Of a DNA stretch of 64,000 nucleotides, positions 1 through 11,030 are shown piece after piece; within the stretch, counting starts at the first letter, position 1; every line of letters begins with the position of its first letter. Below the pieces are notes generated by a model, which ran no database searches, had not been told where the DNA came from, and worked only from the letters and a program-made list of their open reading frames with translations. Position numbers and translations under genes: made by a program. The stretch is from Liopterus haemorrhoidalis (Eukaryota > Arthropoda > Insecta > Coleoptera > Dytiscidae): contig OZ020623.1 of NCBI GenBank assembly GCA_963971575.1, positions 15,254,980 through 15,318,979 of the forward strand, written 5' to 3'.

Positions 1-959
1 TGAAGACGCTCCATAGCTAGGTTTGCTACTAGAATCATTAGTGTGTTGGTCAACTGTTAACTAATGGCTCGCTAAAAAAAAAAAAAAAAAGGTGGGAGGA
101 GATAGTTCAGACACAGTTTTATAAAAATCTGGCGACAGTTCTACCATTAGGATTCCAAATAAATATTAGTTTCAAATTGAAAAATTAGAAAAGTCTTGCA
201 GAAAGCGTAAAATTTTGGCAATATTTCTACAAAAATGTTTCTGCAAAGGTTATTTTTTCATTTGAAACTAATAGTGATATAGGACTTATTTGGAATCTTA
301 ATGACGGTGCTATCGTCAGACTGTCATAGTAACAATCTTTGTAGGAGATGCCAGCCTATACTATTCTTTTAACACTAGACGCGAAAAATCTAATAAAGTT
401 CCCCGACGAACAGCGAATTATTTGACATTCATTGAATTAAAATCGATATCGTCATCGCAAAATCCAAGTTGCATGAAGCGTTGTTAAGTCTGATAATGCA
501 GTTAACTATACATCACGCCGTCAAGTATTGCTGACAACATTGCTGTGTACAGAATCAATTGTTATTCATCATGACATTGGCAAATATTTTCCAATCAGTG
601 GTATTCTGAAAGTTTGCGTTAAGTCCACTATAAGGGTTAACGTTAGGTCACGGCGGTTTTTGTCGTATTGCGATTCTGAACGAAAGTTTCCGTGTACATT
701 AACGCTGAAAGTTGGAGTGACTTGACGCCAGATGAATCGCAGCGTTAAGAGATGGCTTGTACTAACATTAACATATTCTTACCTCGAAAATTCTAGATTC
801 TAATTCTAGTTATAATATAATTAAAATTACATCAATCTTTATCAAATAACGCATCTGGCTGCATATTCTACTACAGATTACATAAAAAAAGTAAGCAATA
901 AAAATCCTTATAGAAAAATTATTTTATTGACGAATAAAATCACGTAGAGCAAAAATGCT
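1..959. other. Intergenic, no gene recognised
   Basis: AT-rich DNA downstream of Gr-A on the opposite side from its promoter. The only structure seen is an inverted repeat at 129-319. Short open frames here have no recognisable protein character. Confidence 0.5.
129..319. repeat. Imperfect inverted repeat (MITE-like)
   Basis: The left arm begins CTGGCGACAG and contains ATTAGGATTCCAAATAA. The right arm contains TTATTTGGAATCTTAATGA and ends CTATCGTCAG. Arms are about 55-65 bp around a short AT-rich core. No clear target duplication was identified. Confidence 0.5.
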
Positions 960-1375
960 AAAAATTACTTTGGAACGGGGGAGGAAAAATATAAAATTTA
1001 GAAAATAAACTGCCCGGTTTATTAGCCTACGGGGGTGCTTATGCAAAAATTTTAAAAACCACTTGAGGATGAGGGGGTAAAAAATCAGAATATTAACAGA
1101 GGGCGGGGGGCAACCTTTTCTAAAAACTCACACTGAAAGGTGGGCAGAGGTACAAAAAAAATTACTTGGGGGCGGAGGAGGTAAAAATTTAAAAAATAAG
1201 CTGGGGTCAGGTGGGACAAAAATTCTTAAAATCACAAGGGAGAGCAGAAGTACACGGAAAAAATCACTTGAGGATGGGAGAGGTAAAAATTCAGAAAATA
1301 AGTTAGGGGCAAGAACGGACAATAATTCTAAAAATTACTTTAAGGGAGAGCAAAAGTAGCAAAAGTACTTATGAA
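960..1375. repeat. Degenerate tandem repeat, period about 104 bp
   Basis: Four diverged units recur with the string GGTAAAAATT or a close variant near 973, 1077, 1181 and 1284. Each unit contains a G-rich purine run and a CACTTG/TTACTTG block. The register of about 103-104 bp is constant. Confidence 0.65.
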
Positions 1376-1764
1376 ACTGAAATTGAAAAACCTAATAGAT
1401 TGTAAATGGTGAATGGCGAGATGCGTATTTTCTTGTCAAATTTAGATATACATTTAAAGTATATATGATTGCAAATACAATAACATCCCTCGCATTATTT
1501 GTGGTGCAACACATTTTTTCAGTTTTATTGCAATTAAATTTACTTTTAAAATTTATGCATAAATAACTTGTTATTTAACTATTTTTGGAATTTTATTTCG
1601 TCGTGACAAAAAATCTCTCTGCTAGAGAGTTAATAAATTTGTACGGATAAATTGTGTTAAAATAAAAATAGAGTACTATTAATGGATTTATTTAACTACA
1701 AGAAATACTTCAAAATTTTACTAATTATATTTCACAGACTCAACAGACCCAACTAAATCAAATA

Positions 1765-1770
1765 TTTATT
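1765..1770 (-). terminator. Polyadenylation signal AATAAA of Gr-A
   Basis: A canonical AATAAA on the minus strand begins ten bases after the Gr-A stop codon, implying a very short 3' UTR. Confidence 0.6.
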
Positions 1771-1779
1771 AAGTATATT

Positions 1780-1911
1780 TCATCCTAATTCTAGTTGTCT
1801 TCTTAGTTCTTCATCTGTCAATTTCTCATCATACCGTACTTTGTAGTCAGGAGAAGGTGTATAACGGAATTGCAATAGTATAATTAAATACGTAAACACT
1901 CCTGATATAAT
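1780..1911 (-). CDS. Gr-A exon 4, TM7 and tail (residues 384-426)
   Basis: Acceptor ATGTTTAG, then IISGVFTYLIILLQF, a charged tail and stop TGA at 1780-1782. 36 of 43 residues are identical to Gr-B exon 4. The tail is rich in Asp, Glu, Lys and Arg. Confidence 0.92.
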   Translation of the reverse strand: MISGVFTYLIILLQFRYTPSPDYKVRYDEKLTDEELRRQLELG

Positions 1912-4900
1912 CTAAACATTAAAACAAAAAATTAATTTGCAACTTCATAAATAAATTAATAAATTTCTTACGTTATTGCATAAATTGAGATCGACATTAA
2001 AAAATCCCATTGCTGAGACTCCGAATCTGTAGTTGTAGAGACAGAAAGAATATTCGTACAGCTAAAAATAAATATATTTTTTTATTTGAAGCATTTTGGG
2101 GATACAGCATCGTTATGGTAGCGATTTGGTATTAATGACTGTACTGAAGACAGAAAACTTTCGGGATGGATAATGCAAGGTTGCTTAACGATAGGTACAG
2201 TGAGATTATTAATTCCTGGGCGTTATGTAATACTTGACAAAAACATTTAATTATCAAACTTATTGCCAAGGACATGTATGTACATGTAGGCGTAGATTCG
2301 ATTTTTATTACCTTATACCAATTAATTATTAAATGAACACTATTTTTATCTACACGCCAATGAGTTGATAACATTTATTAAGTTCGCAACGGCTTTTCGT
2401 TGTTCCTCGGGTGAGTTTGGGACAATGAAGTAATCTGATTGGTTCTTTGTCAAGTTGGAATTTTCTGCTGTGAAATAGAATACAGTTTTGATATTTTTAA
2501 ATCCATTGTTTATCGTTATGTAACGCTCAGGAATCAATGGTCTCACTGTATTACCACCATAGATGAGAAGATTCTTAAACAAAATAATAATATTGGAGGT
2601 TACATTGAAAGTCGTTGTTTTCTTGTTTTTTTTTTTTTTATGAGTATGCATTTCAGCAACAAAATGCGTGAATACATTAATCAAAGTATTTGCCCTCGGA
2701 AGCTATGACTTTTTCCCACTTTTCTGGTAGAAGTTGAATTCCGTGACGAAAGAATGGTCTGTCTTTTGAGTCAATCCATTCAGCAACACCATCTTCGACT
2801 TCTCCGTAGTTATGGAAACGTGTATCTTTCAATTCGTGTTGTATCGATCAGTACAGATGGTAATCGCTTGGGGCCAGGTTCGGGAAATACGCTGAGTGCA
2901 GGAGAACCTTCCATTCAATCTCCATCAGCGTTTGTTTCACAGCTATAGCAACATGGGGCCGAGCATTGGAAAAGGATCACTTTCCGGCGATTTGATTCAA
3001 TTGGTCATTTTTGCACCAAATTATCAAACGCTCCAATTGTTGTTGATGACGTTCAGCGGTGATGGTTTTCTTTGGTTTTAACAACTCATAATACACGACA
3101 CCCTCTATATCTCACTAAATAGAGAGCATTGCTTTGTGACCGTGAATGTTTCGCTTTGGTGTCGATGTTGATGGTTGACCAGGATCCATGAATTCTTGCG
3201 TTTCGAAATAGATCATTGTTTCATCGCCGATAACGATGCACCACAAGAAACTCTGTTTTTATGCCTTACAAGCAACTCGAGATATTTAAAAGATTAGCAA
3301 TGGCATTTTCGGTCAATTCATGTGGCAGCCATGATCCTTGTTTCCGGTTGACTTTTCCATGGTTGATTTATCGAATTTAAGAATTTGAGCCAGTTAATTT
3401 AGTGTTTCAGCAGGATTTTATTTCAATAGAACTTACAGTTGTTCATCTTTGAACTTTTTCAATTGACCTGACAGTTGTTTGTCATGAACGTCACAATCAC
3501 AACTTTTGAATCATCTAAACCAGGGGTGGCCAACACCGCGCCCGCGATACGATTCCCGATTATTTTAAATTTTATTTCCTATCAATTTCGTTCTCTAACT
3601 TTTAAGCAAAATTTTCTTGGAATTAAATACTTATTTATTAATTTAAATTTGTGTGAAAAGTGATTTTTTATTATGACATATTAAAACCCTCCCTATATAA
3701 TAAAATACAAGTAGTTCCACTACAAAAAATATTATTTTAGCGAATTCTATCGAATTTTAGCGCCATTTTTTGTTTCATTTTATTAAAACTGATCATTGAA
3801 TGACAGTTTAAGAGTAGCAGTATCAAATTACTGTCCTGATTTTGAAAAATTATGTCAAGAAACAGTCTCAGCCTTCTCATTAACGAATAATAATTTATCA
3901 TATATTATGTAATTATATGTAATAAATGTCATTCAATAAATTATTATTATTATTTTGTTGTATTATGTTGTGTTAAAAATGAAGAAGAGCATTTTTTCAA
4001 AAATGAATGGTATTTTAACCTATAAGTAAAATCAAATAAAAAGATACAAAATTAAAAATGACAAAAATTAAGAAATTAAAATTAAGAAATGAAAAAAAAA
4101 ATAAAATAAAATTTAACAATAAAAAACAAAACATATATGATGTCATTACATATCATTGCGCCCGCAACGTCTCTGAAAATTCTTAATTGCGCCCGCAACG
4201 CCTCTGAAAATTCTTAATTGCGCCCTTGCTTCCAAAAAGGTTGGCCACCCCTGATCTAAACCAATATATAGATGTTAACGATTTGACCCTTCAAAGAAAT
4301 AATTATAAATTAAGACAAAACAATTTTTAAATGACATCGACTTTGATGAATTAAACTGCATATTTTTGAGTTTGGGATGTGTTTAGTAGATATACTTACT
4401 ATTTAGCTCGTTGATTCAAGCTATTTTTTCGTTTCTATTCAAGTATGTTTCCTAAGTAACACTAATCTACACTATTGTAATTTTACTGTGATTTATAGTA
4501 TAATATGTTAACTAATTTTTATTAATACAGAAAAATTTCTACATTATATTTATATCGAACTGATAAGTTTAAATTGTATAACAGAATACAACACACAGAC
4601 TTGTCTAAGTGCTGTAAGATCCATACATACTGTATAGATCCTAAGTACCTACATAAAATGTAAATTGTTTTGTAATGTGATTAAATTATTTGATAAAGTT
4701 AATAATAATAATTATAAGAAAAATTGGTGTAGAGAGATGACAGTATGGTCGGGGAGCACATTAGACCTGTTGCACGAAGATGGAAGGGGGGAGAGGTGGG
4801 CGAGGGAATTAGAGGCAAGAAGGATGGAGATTGGGGAAGGATAACAGGAAGGGGTAACGGAAAGAAGAAAGAAAAGAGAAAAAAATATTGTAAAATGTAA

Positions 4901-6423
4901 ATTGTATTGGATGTTATTGTTATGTATTTTTGGATTGATTGTTTTATTTTTATTTTATTTTTATTTTTTTGTAAATGTTAACACCCTGAACGCCGCAAGG
5001 CCTAGGGAATAAATAATACATATATATAAGAAAAATTAACTTATCGCGTTCCGTTTGAATTCGGTTATGGAAAAGAACTTGTGTAAACAAAGAATGGCGT
5101 TTGATGAATTTTAATAAGAAATGTGCAGTCTTCAATATGATACAACAGACATCTGTCAAAAAATACGCACCTAGAGCCATCTATACGTAAACAGCGGCTT
5201 TCAAGGCAACCTCCTATTACAACCTACGTGGGGTCACAAATTTTAAAATTAATCTGCGCCATCCAAAAGTTGAGTACTTCTGTAATAAGCCAAGAAAAAA
5301 AAGTTAACTTACCATTCCAGCAATTTGTTTTGAGCTGCACTTATTAATCAACCTACATACATTTAATCCTGTTCCATTACACTAAAAAAAGTCAATATTA
5401 TCAAATAATCCTTCCACAAAAGAACCAAATTACCTCTTCAGTTAATTTCTCTGAAGCATAGCACATAAAAATAAATTTTACTGCTACATAAACCATCCAA
5501 CCAATTAAATAATTATGAAATACATCTTGATCGAAGGTGTAATTGTTCTCATCGAAGAGAAAAACAACAGCATAATACGAACTAAACATGATTTCAAATA
5601 AAGAAATCCAACAAGCCACGAAAATTAAAAGAGATGAATCGTTATTAATTTCCACTGTCAATTCTAGAAGATGTTGCCTTAATTTTATAAGCTTCTGTAA
5701 TTTTTTAAGTACATCATACTCAGTGTCTTTGCTGTGTAGAAAGGAGATTGTTACTATTCTTTGGGTTGAGGTTAGAGCTAACTCATCAGCAATTGCCAGC
5801 ATTTTGTTATTGGTGAAAGCAAAACATTCTTTTAAATAAAAAAAGAAATTAATATATAAACATTCCACCAACAATTCATTGTTTACCATAAAATAGTATA
5901 TAACATACATTTGGTTAACTCTATCTGTGTACCATAATGGGTCTTTGGTACAGCTCATTAGAGCTGGTCCAATAGACCAGCTGGTCAAATAAAACAAAGA
6001 CACAATCCCTTCAAATACCATAAGTATTCTAAACTTCTTCTTCAGGTCAACTGTATCTATCACTTCACAACCAAGAGCCAATCCTTCGTTAACAGTTTTC
6101 TTGACATTTTTTGTTTGAAATATTATAAATATATGTGTACAAATAGCAAAGACTGTCCATTGAAGTTGTTCGAAATTGCTGATGAATTCCCCGAATGGAT
6201 CTCCTGAGAATATCATTTTTAGACCTAAGACCACTAAAGCTAAGTTTGTTATCACGAGGATGACTCCAAGTTTACTGAGTTTTAGACCTGTAGGTTCTAA
6301 ATTATAAGGAAATACTCCAAGCAAGAGCATTAGGGTGAAGTATGGACGGATTATTTTTATTATTTCTGTTTTCTTGGTGTCTTTTGCTTTCTTTTTGGTT
6401 TTTTCGTAACGGTTTTTCCACAT
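1780..6423 (-). CDS. Gustatory receptor Gr-A, four exons, 426 aa
   Basis: Predicted insect gustatory receptor (7tm_7 family), a seven-helix ligand-gated cation-channel subunit of taste neurons. Exons: 5434-6423, 5313-5381, 1972-2061, 1780-1911. All three introns (52, 3251 and 60 bp) are phase 0 with GT-AG ends, the ancestral GR arrangement. Seven hydrophobic segments lie near residues 50-70, 85-103, 131-157, 171-197, 263-290, 301-322 and 384-398. The last contains TYLIILLQF (390-398), matching the GR signature TYxxxxxQF. The start is the ATG at 6423; an in-frame GTG five codons upstream is not needed, and Gr-B also begins MWK. A 28-residue tail follows the signature, whereas most GRs end within a few residues. 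An odorant receptor is the alternative, but the signature and introns favour a GR. Ligand unknown. Intron 2 holds mariner, hAT and LINE debris. Confidence 0.9.
1972..2061 (-). CDS. Gr-A exon 3 (residues 354-383)
   Basis: 90 bp, acceptor TATTTTTAG and donor AAC|GTAAG. It encodes LYEYSFCLYNYRFG and ends FFNVDLNLCNN, the usual GR block before TM7. 22 of 30 residues are identical to Gr-B exon 3. Confidence 0.9.
2346..2578 (-). other. Unidentified open segment in Gr-A intron 2
   Basis: An open frame of about 76 codons follows a possible acceptor (TTTTAAG near 2575) and ends in TAA at 2346. It includes GGNTVRPLIPERY and ends INSLACR. Composition looks protein-like (Pro, Glu, Asn spread normally, no low complexity), unlike the surrounding antisense frames. 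It is on the same strand as Gr-A but not part of the receptor model. I do not recognise the family. It could be the last exon of a captured gene, transposon debris, or chance. Confidence 0.3.
2590..3512 (-). mobile_element. Decayed mariner transposon
   Basis: Minus-strand frames give mariner transposase pieces with stops and shifts: IGDETMIYFETQEFMDPGQ near 3200 (first catalytic Asp region), WWDIEGVVYYELL-type sequence near 3080, and the terminal block LLPEKWEKVIASEGKYFD at about 2690-2740. The N-terminal DNA-binding part is missing. It lies in Gr-A intron 2 and is nonfunctional. Confidence 0.75.
3521..4253. mobile_element. Nonautonomous hAT element with 8-bp TSD
   Basis: Ends are CAGGGGTGGCCAAC and GTTGGCCACCCCTG, a perfect 14-bp inverted repeat, flanked by the duplication ATCTAAAC at 3513-3520 and 4254-4261. 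The right subterminal region repeats TTGCGCCCGCAACG within a 32-bp unit at about 4157-4230. There is no transposase. It sits in Gr-A intron 2. Confidence 0.9.
4730..5025 (+). mobile_element. LINE 3' end fragment
   Basis: A short plus-strand frame resembles a non-LTR ORF2 C terminus (ARRWKGGERWARELEARRM). It is followed by a T-rich 3' UTR, the hairpin-like GAACGCCGCAAGGCC and AATAAATAATA before an AT repeat. It is 5' truncated and lies in Gr-A intron 2. Confidence 0.5.
5040..5312. other. Remainder of Gr-A intron 2
   Basis: AT-rich, no recognisable gene or repeat terminus. The stretch ends at the exon 2 donor. Confidence 0.5.
5313..5381 (-). CDS. Gr-A exon 2 (residues 331-353)
   Basis: 69 bp between acceptor TTTTTTAG and donor ATG|GTAAGT, phase 0 at both ends. 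It begins CNGTGLNVC. Gr-B exon 2 has the same length and the same terminal Cys and Met. Confidence 0.88.
5434..6423 (-). CDS. Gr-A exon 1 (residues 1-330)
   Basis: Begins MWKNRYEK and ends KLTEE at donor GAG|GTAATT, phase 0. It encodes the basic N terminus and six of the seven membrane segments, including the motif SLFEIMFSSYYAVVF shared with Gr-B. Confidence 0.93.
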
Positions 6424-6680
6424 TTTAATTCTTTGCACTTAACTTTCCATGGCATTTGTATATCTATTTAAAGTTACCTTCTTCAATTCCATTTTTTTAA
6501 TTAAGCAACTGAGTAAATTTACCTGAAATTTTAACAAAATTAATGGATTGTCAGCACTATGATGTGACATTTTGATACAATTTCTGATAGGTAAAAAAAT
6601 AGTGCTGCTGATAAAAAATTGTTATCGAATCTGTTGCGATAAAAACAAATAAACCGTAGATTCAAAAATGATATCATGTT

Positions 6681-6792
6681 ATACGATAAAACTCGTATAA
6701 GACGACGTATTGTCACATGAGTTTGGAGTACGACGAGCGAAACGAGGAGTGCCTCAAAGAAACAAGTGTGACATTACGTCGTATAAAACGAG
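6681..6792. repeat. Inverted repeat upstream of Gr-A
   Basis: Arms contain ACTCGTATAAGACGACGTA (left) and TACGTCGTATAAAACGAG (right), about 27 bp with few mismatches and a 50-bp spacer. Related strings (ATAAGACGATATATTGTCAC and ATAAAACTCGTATA) recur near 31480 and 33040 in Gr-B intron 1, so this is a dispersed repeat. Confidence 0.6.
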
Positions 6793-6938
6793 AATAATAT
6801 ACTATTTTTATACCATGAGTTCATCTGACATCGAAATACTTACAAATTGTATTAAATAAACCTTTAAAATATTTGAGATTATCAATGACACGCCGTAGAC
6901 GAGTAGTACTGCCAATCTCTCAAAATAGAGTCGCCAAA

Positions 6939-6973
6939 AACAGTTTAACAATAGCTTCTATTGTTAAACTGTT
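6939..6973. repeat. Perfect 16-bp palindrome
   Basis: AACAGTTTAACAATAG and its exact reverse complement are separated by the three bases CTT, giving a strong hairpin. Confidence 0.8.
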
Positions 6974-7290
6974 TTCAGTGTCACAATGATATTATTGTGA
7001 ACGCAAATATAAAATAGTATATTGTGCAACTAGCGCGGAATATGTATGCTGCGCGTGTTGCTCACTAAGCTTTTCCTCCGATTACCATTTTTCAATACAT
7101 AAATAATCAAGAAAATACAATATAAATATGGTTAACAGCCATTATTGCTTGCGCAGGTAGTACGGGAATGAAAATTCTCGGAAACTGCACATGCGCATTG
7201 CTGCGAATTTATTCTTTCTCACACAACGCACATGCGCATTGGGGCAAATTTATCATTCTCGCATCGCCTGCGCGCGCACGATTTGAAATT

Positions 7291-7333
7291 AACCTAATTT
7301 CATGTCAACTGTTAGTTGACAGGAAATTAGGTT
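7291..7333. repeat. 20-bp hairpin
   Basis: AACCTAATTTCATGTCAACT and its reverse complement (one mismatch) flank the loop GTT. The neighbouring GCACATGCGCATTG is directly repeated at 7185 and 7227. Confidence 0.75.
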
Positions 7334-7339
7334 AGGTCG

Positions 7340-7689
7340 AAATGAGACAGTTCCATAGTAATCGTAGGAAAAAGTATTTCTGTATTTATTAATTCAATCT
7401 GCATTCAATAATTTAAATATTAATAAAAATGTAACTGTGAAAATCATTTAAAATTAAAGTCTATTCAAAATGTTTAATGGGAATTAAATGGAATTAATTT
7501 TCTTAAGTTGTCATGAGCCCACTTTTTAATCATTGAAATGAACTTTTGCTACAAAAAAATTATCAAAAGTCGCAGTAAATTGTTAAAAATGACTTGATTT
7601 CAAAATCTAGAGATCTATCGGGCTAGTTTATTGTACCTCATCGATTTCCTCAATTGCAGGGCCAACTTTAAACTAAAAGATCTAAATAA
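7340..7689. other. Intergenic, nothing recognised
   Basis: AT-rich sequence with no open frame of coding character. Confidence 0.5.
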
Positions 7690-8462
7690 ATATCTGAATT
7701 TAAATTTATATGTGTTGCAAAAGAACCAATTGTCCCCAACATCTGCCATCCACCAGACTACGCAACAAAATTTTCACCAGGCCATCTCATCAGGAAAAGC
7801 CGTTTCAATAGTATGGATTCCATCGCACATAGGACTTTCAGGGAACGATCAGGCAGATAAAGCAGCCAAAGATGCCACAAACCTACCACCAATTACTCTC
7901 CCAATACCGCCAGAAGATATAAAATCTCATATCAAAAAATTTATAAAAAAGGACTGGAATCTAGAATGGGACAATACCATCAACAATAAGCTGAGAACAA
8001 TTAAACCCGACACCAAGCAATGGACCACCCCCTTCAGCCGTAACGAACAAGTGGCCATCACAAGGTTGCGAATCGGTCACACAAACTTTTCACACCAACA
8101 TCTTTTTGAGCGACGAGAACAACCCCTATGTGATATATGTGACACCCCTGTCACCGTCGACCACTTGTTTCGATGTCGGAAATTCTCCCTACACAGGTAG
8201 AAACATAATATAAGTGACGACCCAAAAGTAGCCCTAGGAAACAATATGGCACAATTGAGAAATCTAATTGAATTTCTAGAAGATTCTAAACTGTTCAGTG
8301 AAATATAAGTGATAAATAGTGCATCCAAAGACTGTTATTTATGTATTTATACCATGTTTTTCTTTTCCACATTGATGTTAAAATGTAAACAAATGTATCT
8401 AGGCACTAATGACCTTAGCAGTTGATGTGCCTTATTTTCTTCTAAATAAAAAAAAAAAAAAA
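7690..8462 (+). mobile_element. LINE 3' fragment: RNase H and C-terminal zinc knuckle
   Basis: A plus-strand frame up to 8200 encodes VSIVWIPSHIGLSGNDQADK, the usual RNase H end in I/Jockey-group non-LTR retrotransposons. It continues with TRLRIGHTNFSHQHL and CDICDTPVTVDHLFRC, the C-terminal Cys/His block. A frameshift or stop follows near 8200, then a short 3' UTR and a poly(A) run at 8447-8462. It is 5' truncated with no reverse transcriptase. The poly(A) tail marks it as a retrotransposition product. Confidence 0.85.
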
Positions 8463-8969
8463 GAACCAAGAATATTGTGTTTTAAATTAACGCGATGTTT
8501 GGTTAATTATTTAAAGTAAATGTACATTCATCTGTGAAACAAATTGACAACAGAAACTTTCTTTCGCCATTAGAATATTCTTGTGTGTCCTCATAGATTA
8601 TTTGTCCACTTTCTTCATCGAATGGTAATATTTCTTGATGGCATTGCATTTTATAAGGGTTATAAGGGTTTTATGATCATACCCACAAAACCCTTAAAAA
8701 TACAACCTGTATAATTTCTAAATAAATTTTATTGGAGTTAGTTTAAATAATTGTAAACTGTCCCTTTACTACACGTCAACAAGTAGTGTGTACATAATGC
8801 TCATGGATCCAGCCAGCTAGCAAAACTCATATTAATTTCACCAAGGTAAACAAATTATGTTACAATAATTTATAAATTAAATTAAATATTATTTTATGCA
8901 ACAGATGATACATTGCACTGGTTAACAAAGATTTTATCCCACGGCAACTTAGGGGTGTTCTATATACAG
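8463..8969. other. Intergenic with a short repeat fragment
   Basis: No gene is seen. A piece of the TCTG composite element end lies at 8647-8700. Confidence 0.5.
8647..8700 (-). repeat. Left-end fragment of the TCTG composite element
   Basis: The minus strand reads AAGGGTTTTGTGGGTATGAT and then a run resembling AAAACCCTTATA, matching the first 40-50 bp of the full copies. No TCTG tract follows. Confidence 0.6.
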
Positions 8970-9374
8970 GGTGTTTGTTTGAAACGGGGCTCCCCGAAAA
9001 TCTCCTTTATTTGTAAATATACAAAAAATCTTCAGAACAAAAGTTAAACTAGACAAAAAGGCCCATCTAAAGGTTACTATAAGAATTCTGAGGCATGATG
9101 TCAACTTTTGTTCTAGCATAGGGAATCGATAATTTTATATTTTTTTCCTAAAAGTACATTAAATTAGCTTTACAATGACACCAAAAAATCATATTTTTAT
9201 GTTAACCATTTCAAAACGGCGACCATTTATTTACAAAATAATAATCAACATAAGTTTTATAAGTTGAACGAAGCAAGCTTTGAAAACAATAAAAAAAGAA
9301 ACAAAATATGTCTAATATAAACTATCTGACTATTTAGAAGAAAAAAAACTATTACCTTATACAATTCTTTTACA

Positions 9375-9378
<4 letters not shown>

Positions 9379-9421
<43 letters not shown>
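9379..9421. repeat. (TA)n microsatellite
   Basis: An uninterrupted TA run of about 42 bp just after the transposase stop. Confidence 0.9.
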
Positions 9422-9422
<1 letters not shown>

Positions 9423-9423
9423 A

Positions 9424-10486
9424 ATGTTCGATCAAACCACCATTATTGTCCACACATTTTCTCATTCTTAATAAAAACTCTTCCATCGCCCTTATAAGAG
9501 TACACTATTGGATATCCCAGATTGCACTTCTAACCCTTTCTTCTAAATCTTCTATTGTCGTTGGTGTTGTCTGATACACTCTTTCTTTTAAATACCCCCA
9601 AACGAAAAAATCCAATGTGGTGAGATCAGGCGATCGTGCAGGCCAGGTATTATGGTGAATGTGTTCCAATCCATTTATCTGGGTATTGGCCATTTAAATA
9701 GGCACACACGTTTCTAGCGTTATGAGCTGGTGCTCCATCTTGTTGGAACCACATTCCTATCCTATCAGCAAGTGGTAAATCATCCAACAAATCCTCCACT
9801 TCATTTTGTAAAAAATTTAAATACCTGTTAGCTCTAAGGCTGCCATGGTAAATAATTGGGCCTACAATTTTTATCCCTAGAATTCCCAGCCAAACATTGA
9901 AACCAAACCTGTGTTGGAATCTGAAAGACCTTAATTGCTTGGGATTTTCCATCGATCAACGTCTTACATTATTCCTATTGAATAAACCATTTCTGGTAAA
10001 ATTGTATTCGTCCGAAAACATTATTTTATAATGGAAGCGATTATCATTTTCCCACATACCCAAAAACCAATTACAAAAGTTTAGTCGGTGATCTTCATCA
10101 TTTGCGTGAATAAATTGGCTTACATGCGGTTTATAAGGCTTAAACCCATGTTTTTTTAAAACCTTCCAGGCTTTCCATTGTGAAACACCGCATTCTTTTG
10201 CAATCTCCCGCACCGACATTTCCGAGTCGTAGTGGACGTAAGCCAATATTCTTTCTTCGTCATTTTCTACATGGTTTGCTCTTTCTGGACGTCGTTTTTG
10301 AATTTCGAAAAAACCTCGCTGGCTTAATTTGTTCATTAATTTGGCAAAATACTGCCTTCTCGGCTGAGCTCTATCAGGATACCTTTCCTGATAAAGTCGC
10401 TGGGCCCTAACCGCATTTCTTTGGCCCTCTCCGTATATCAGAATCATATCTGTCATCTCTTCGTTGGTATATCGTACATAAACCAT
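9424..10486 (-). pseudogene. Transposase (DUF4817-like HTH plus DDE), disrupted
   Basis: The likely start is the Met of MVYVRYTNEEMTDMILIYG near 10486, a DUF4817-like helix-turn-helix domain. A second HTH (SVREIAKECGVSQWKAWKV) follows, then DDE motifs: IMFSDEYNF (first Asp), WFQQDGAPAHNARNV (second Asp) and ARSPDLTTLDFFVWG (third acidic region). The reading frame is broken by a stop at 9956-9958, a frameshift between about 9650 and 9690, and another stop at 9505-9507. After it the end RKCVDNNGGLIEHL is readable. Length without breaks would be about 350 residues, normal for the family. Not functional as read. DUF4817 is recalled from memory. Confidence 0.8.
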
Positions 10487-11030
10487 AATTAGGTACAAAT
10501 AACGACTTACTACCAATCAATACATTTTTTTTTTTTCAATCATATGTAAGCAAAATAAACTATTAAACTCTTGCTATTTATAAAACATTTAATTGAAAAA
10601 TAAAAATTTAAGTTATTTCATGTTATTTCATATAAAACTAGTTATAACAGTTTATTTTAGAGACATTTTGTTTCTTTTTTTAATGTTTTCAAAGCTTGCT
10701 ACGTTCAACTTTGTAAAACTTATGTTGATTATTATTTTGTAAATAAATGGTCGCCACTTTGAAATGGTTAACATAAAAAAATGACTTTTTGGTGTCATTG
10801 TAAAGCTAATTTAATGTACTTTTAGGAAAAAAATATAAAATTATCGATTCCCTATGCTAGATCAAACATTGACATCATTTCCGGTGAAACCAGAAGTGCC
10901 TCAGAATTCTTATAGTAACCTTTAGATGGGCCTTTTTGTCTAGTTTAACTTTTGTTCTGAAGATTTTTTGTATCTTTACAAATAAAGGAGATTTTCGGGG
11001 AGCCCCGTTTCAAACAAACACCCTGTATAT

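Larger units (their letters stand above)
8970..11030 (-). mobile_element. IS630/Tc1-like transposon with about 370-bp TIRs
   Basis: The outer ends are ACAGGGTGTTTGTTTGAAAC and its inverse near 11025. The arms stay complementary for about 370 bp, through the TTTATTTACAAAATAATAAT block near 9225 (left) and its inverse near 10740 (right). Between them lies a broken transposase on the minus strand. An isolated copy of one arm occurs at 41061-41415. Tc1/mariner relatives usually have TIRs of tens of bases, so these arms are exceptionally long. Confidence 0.85.

Noticed and set aside
5434..6438. Start of Gr-A at 6438 with five extra residues
   Set aside because: The codon at 6436-6438 is GTG. The first ATG is at 6421-6423, and Gr-B also begins MWK.
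9650..10516. Intact transposase at 9.5-10.5 kb
   Set aside because: Two in-frame stops and a frameshift break it, although the catalytic motifs are recognisable.
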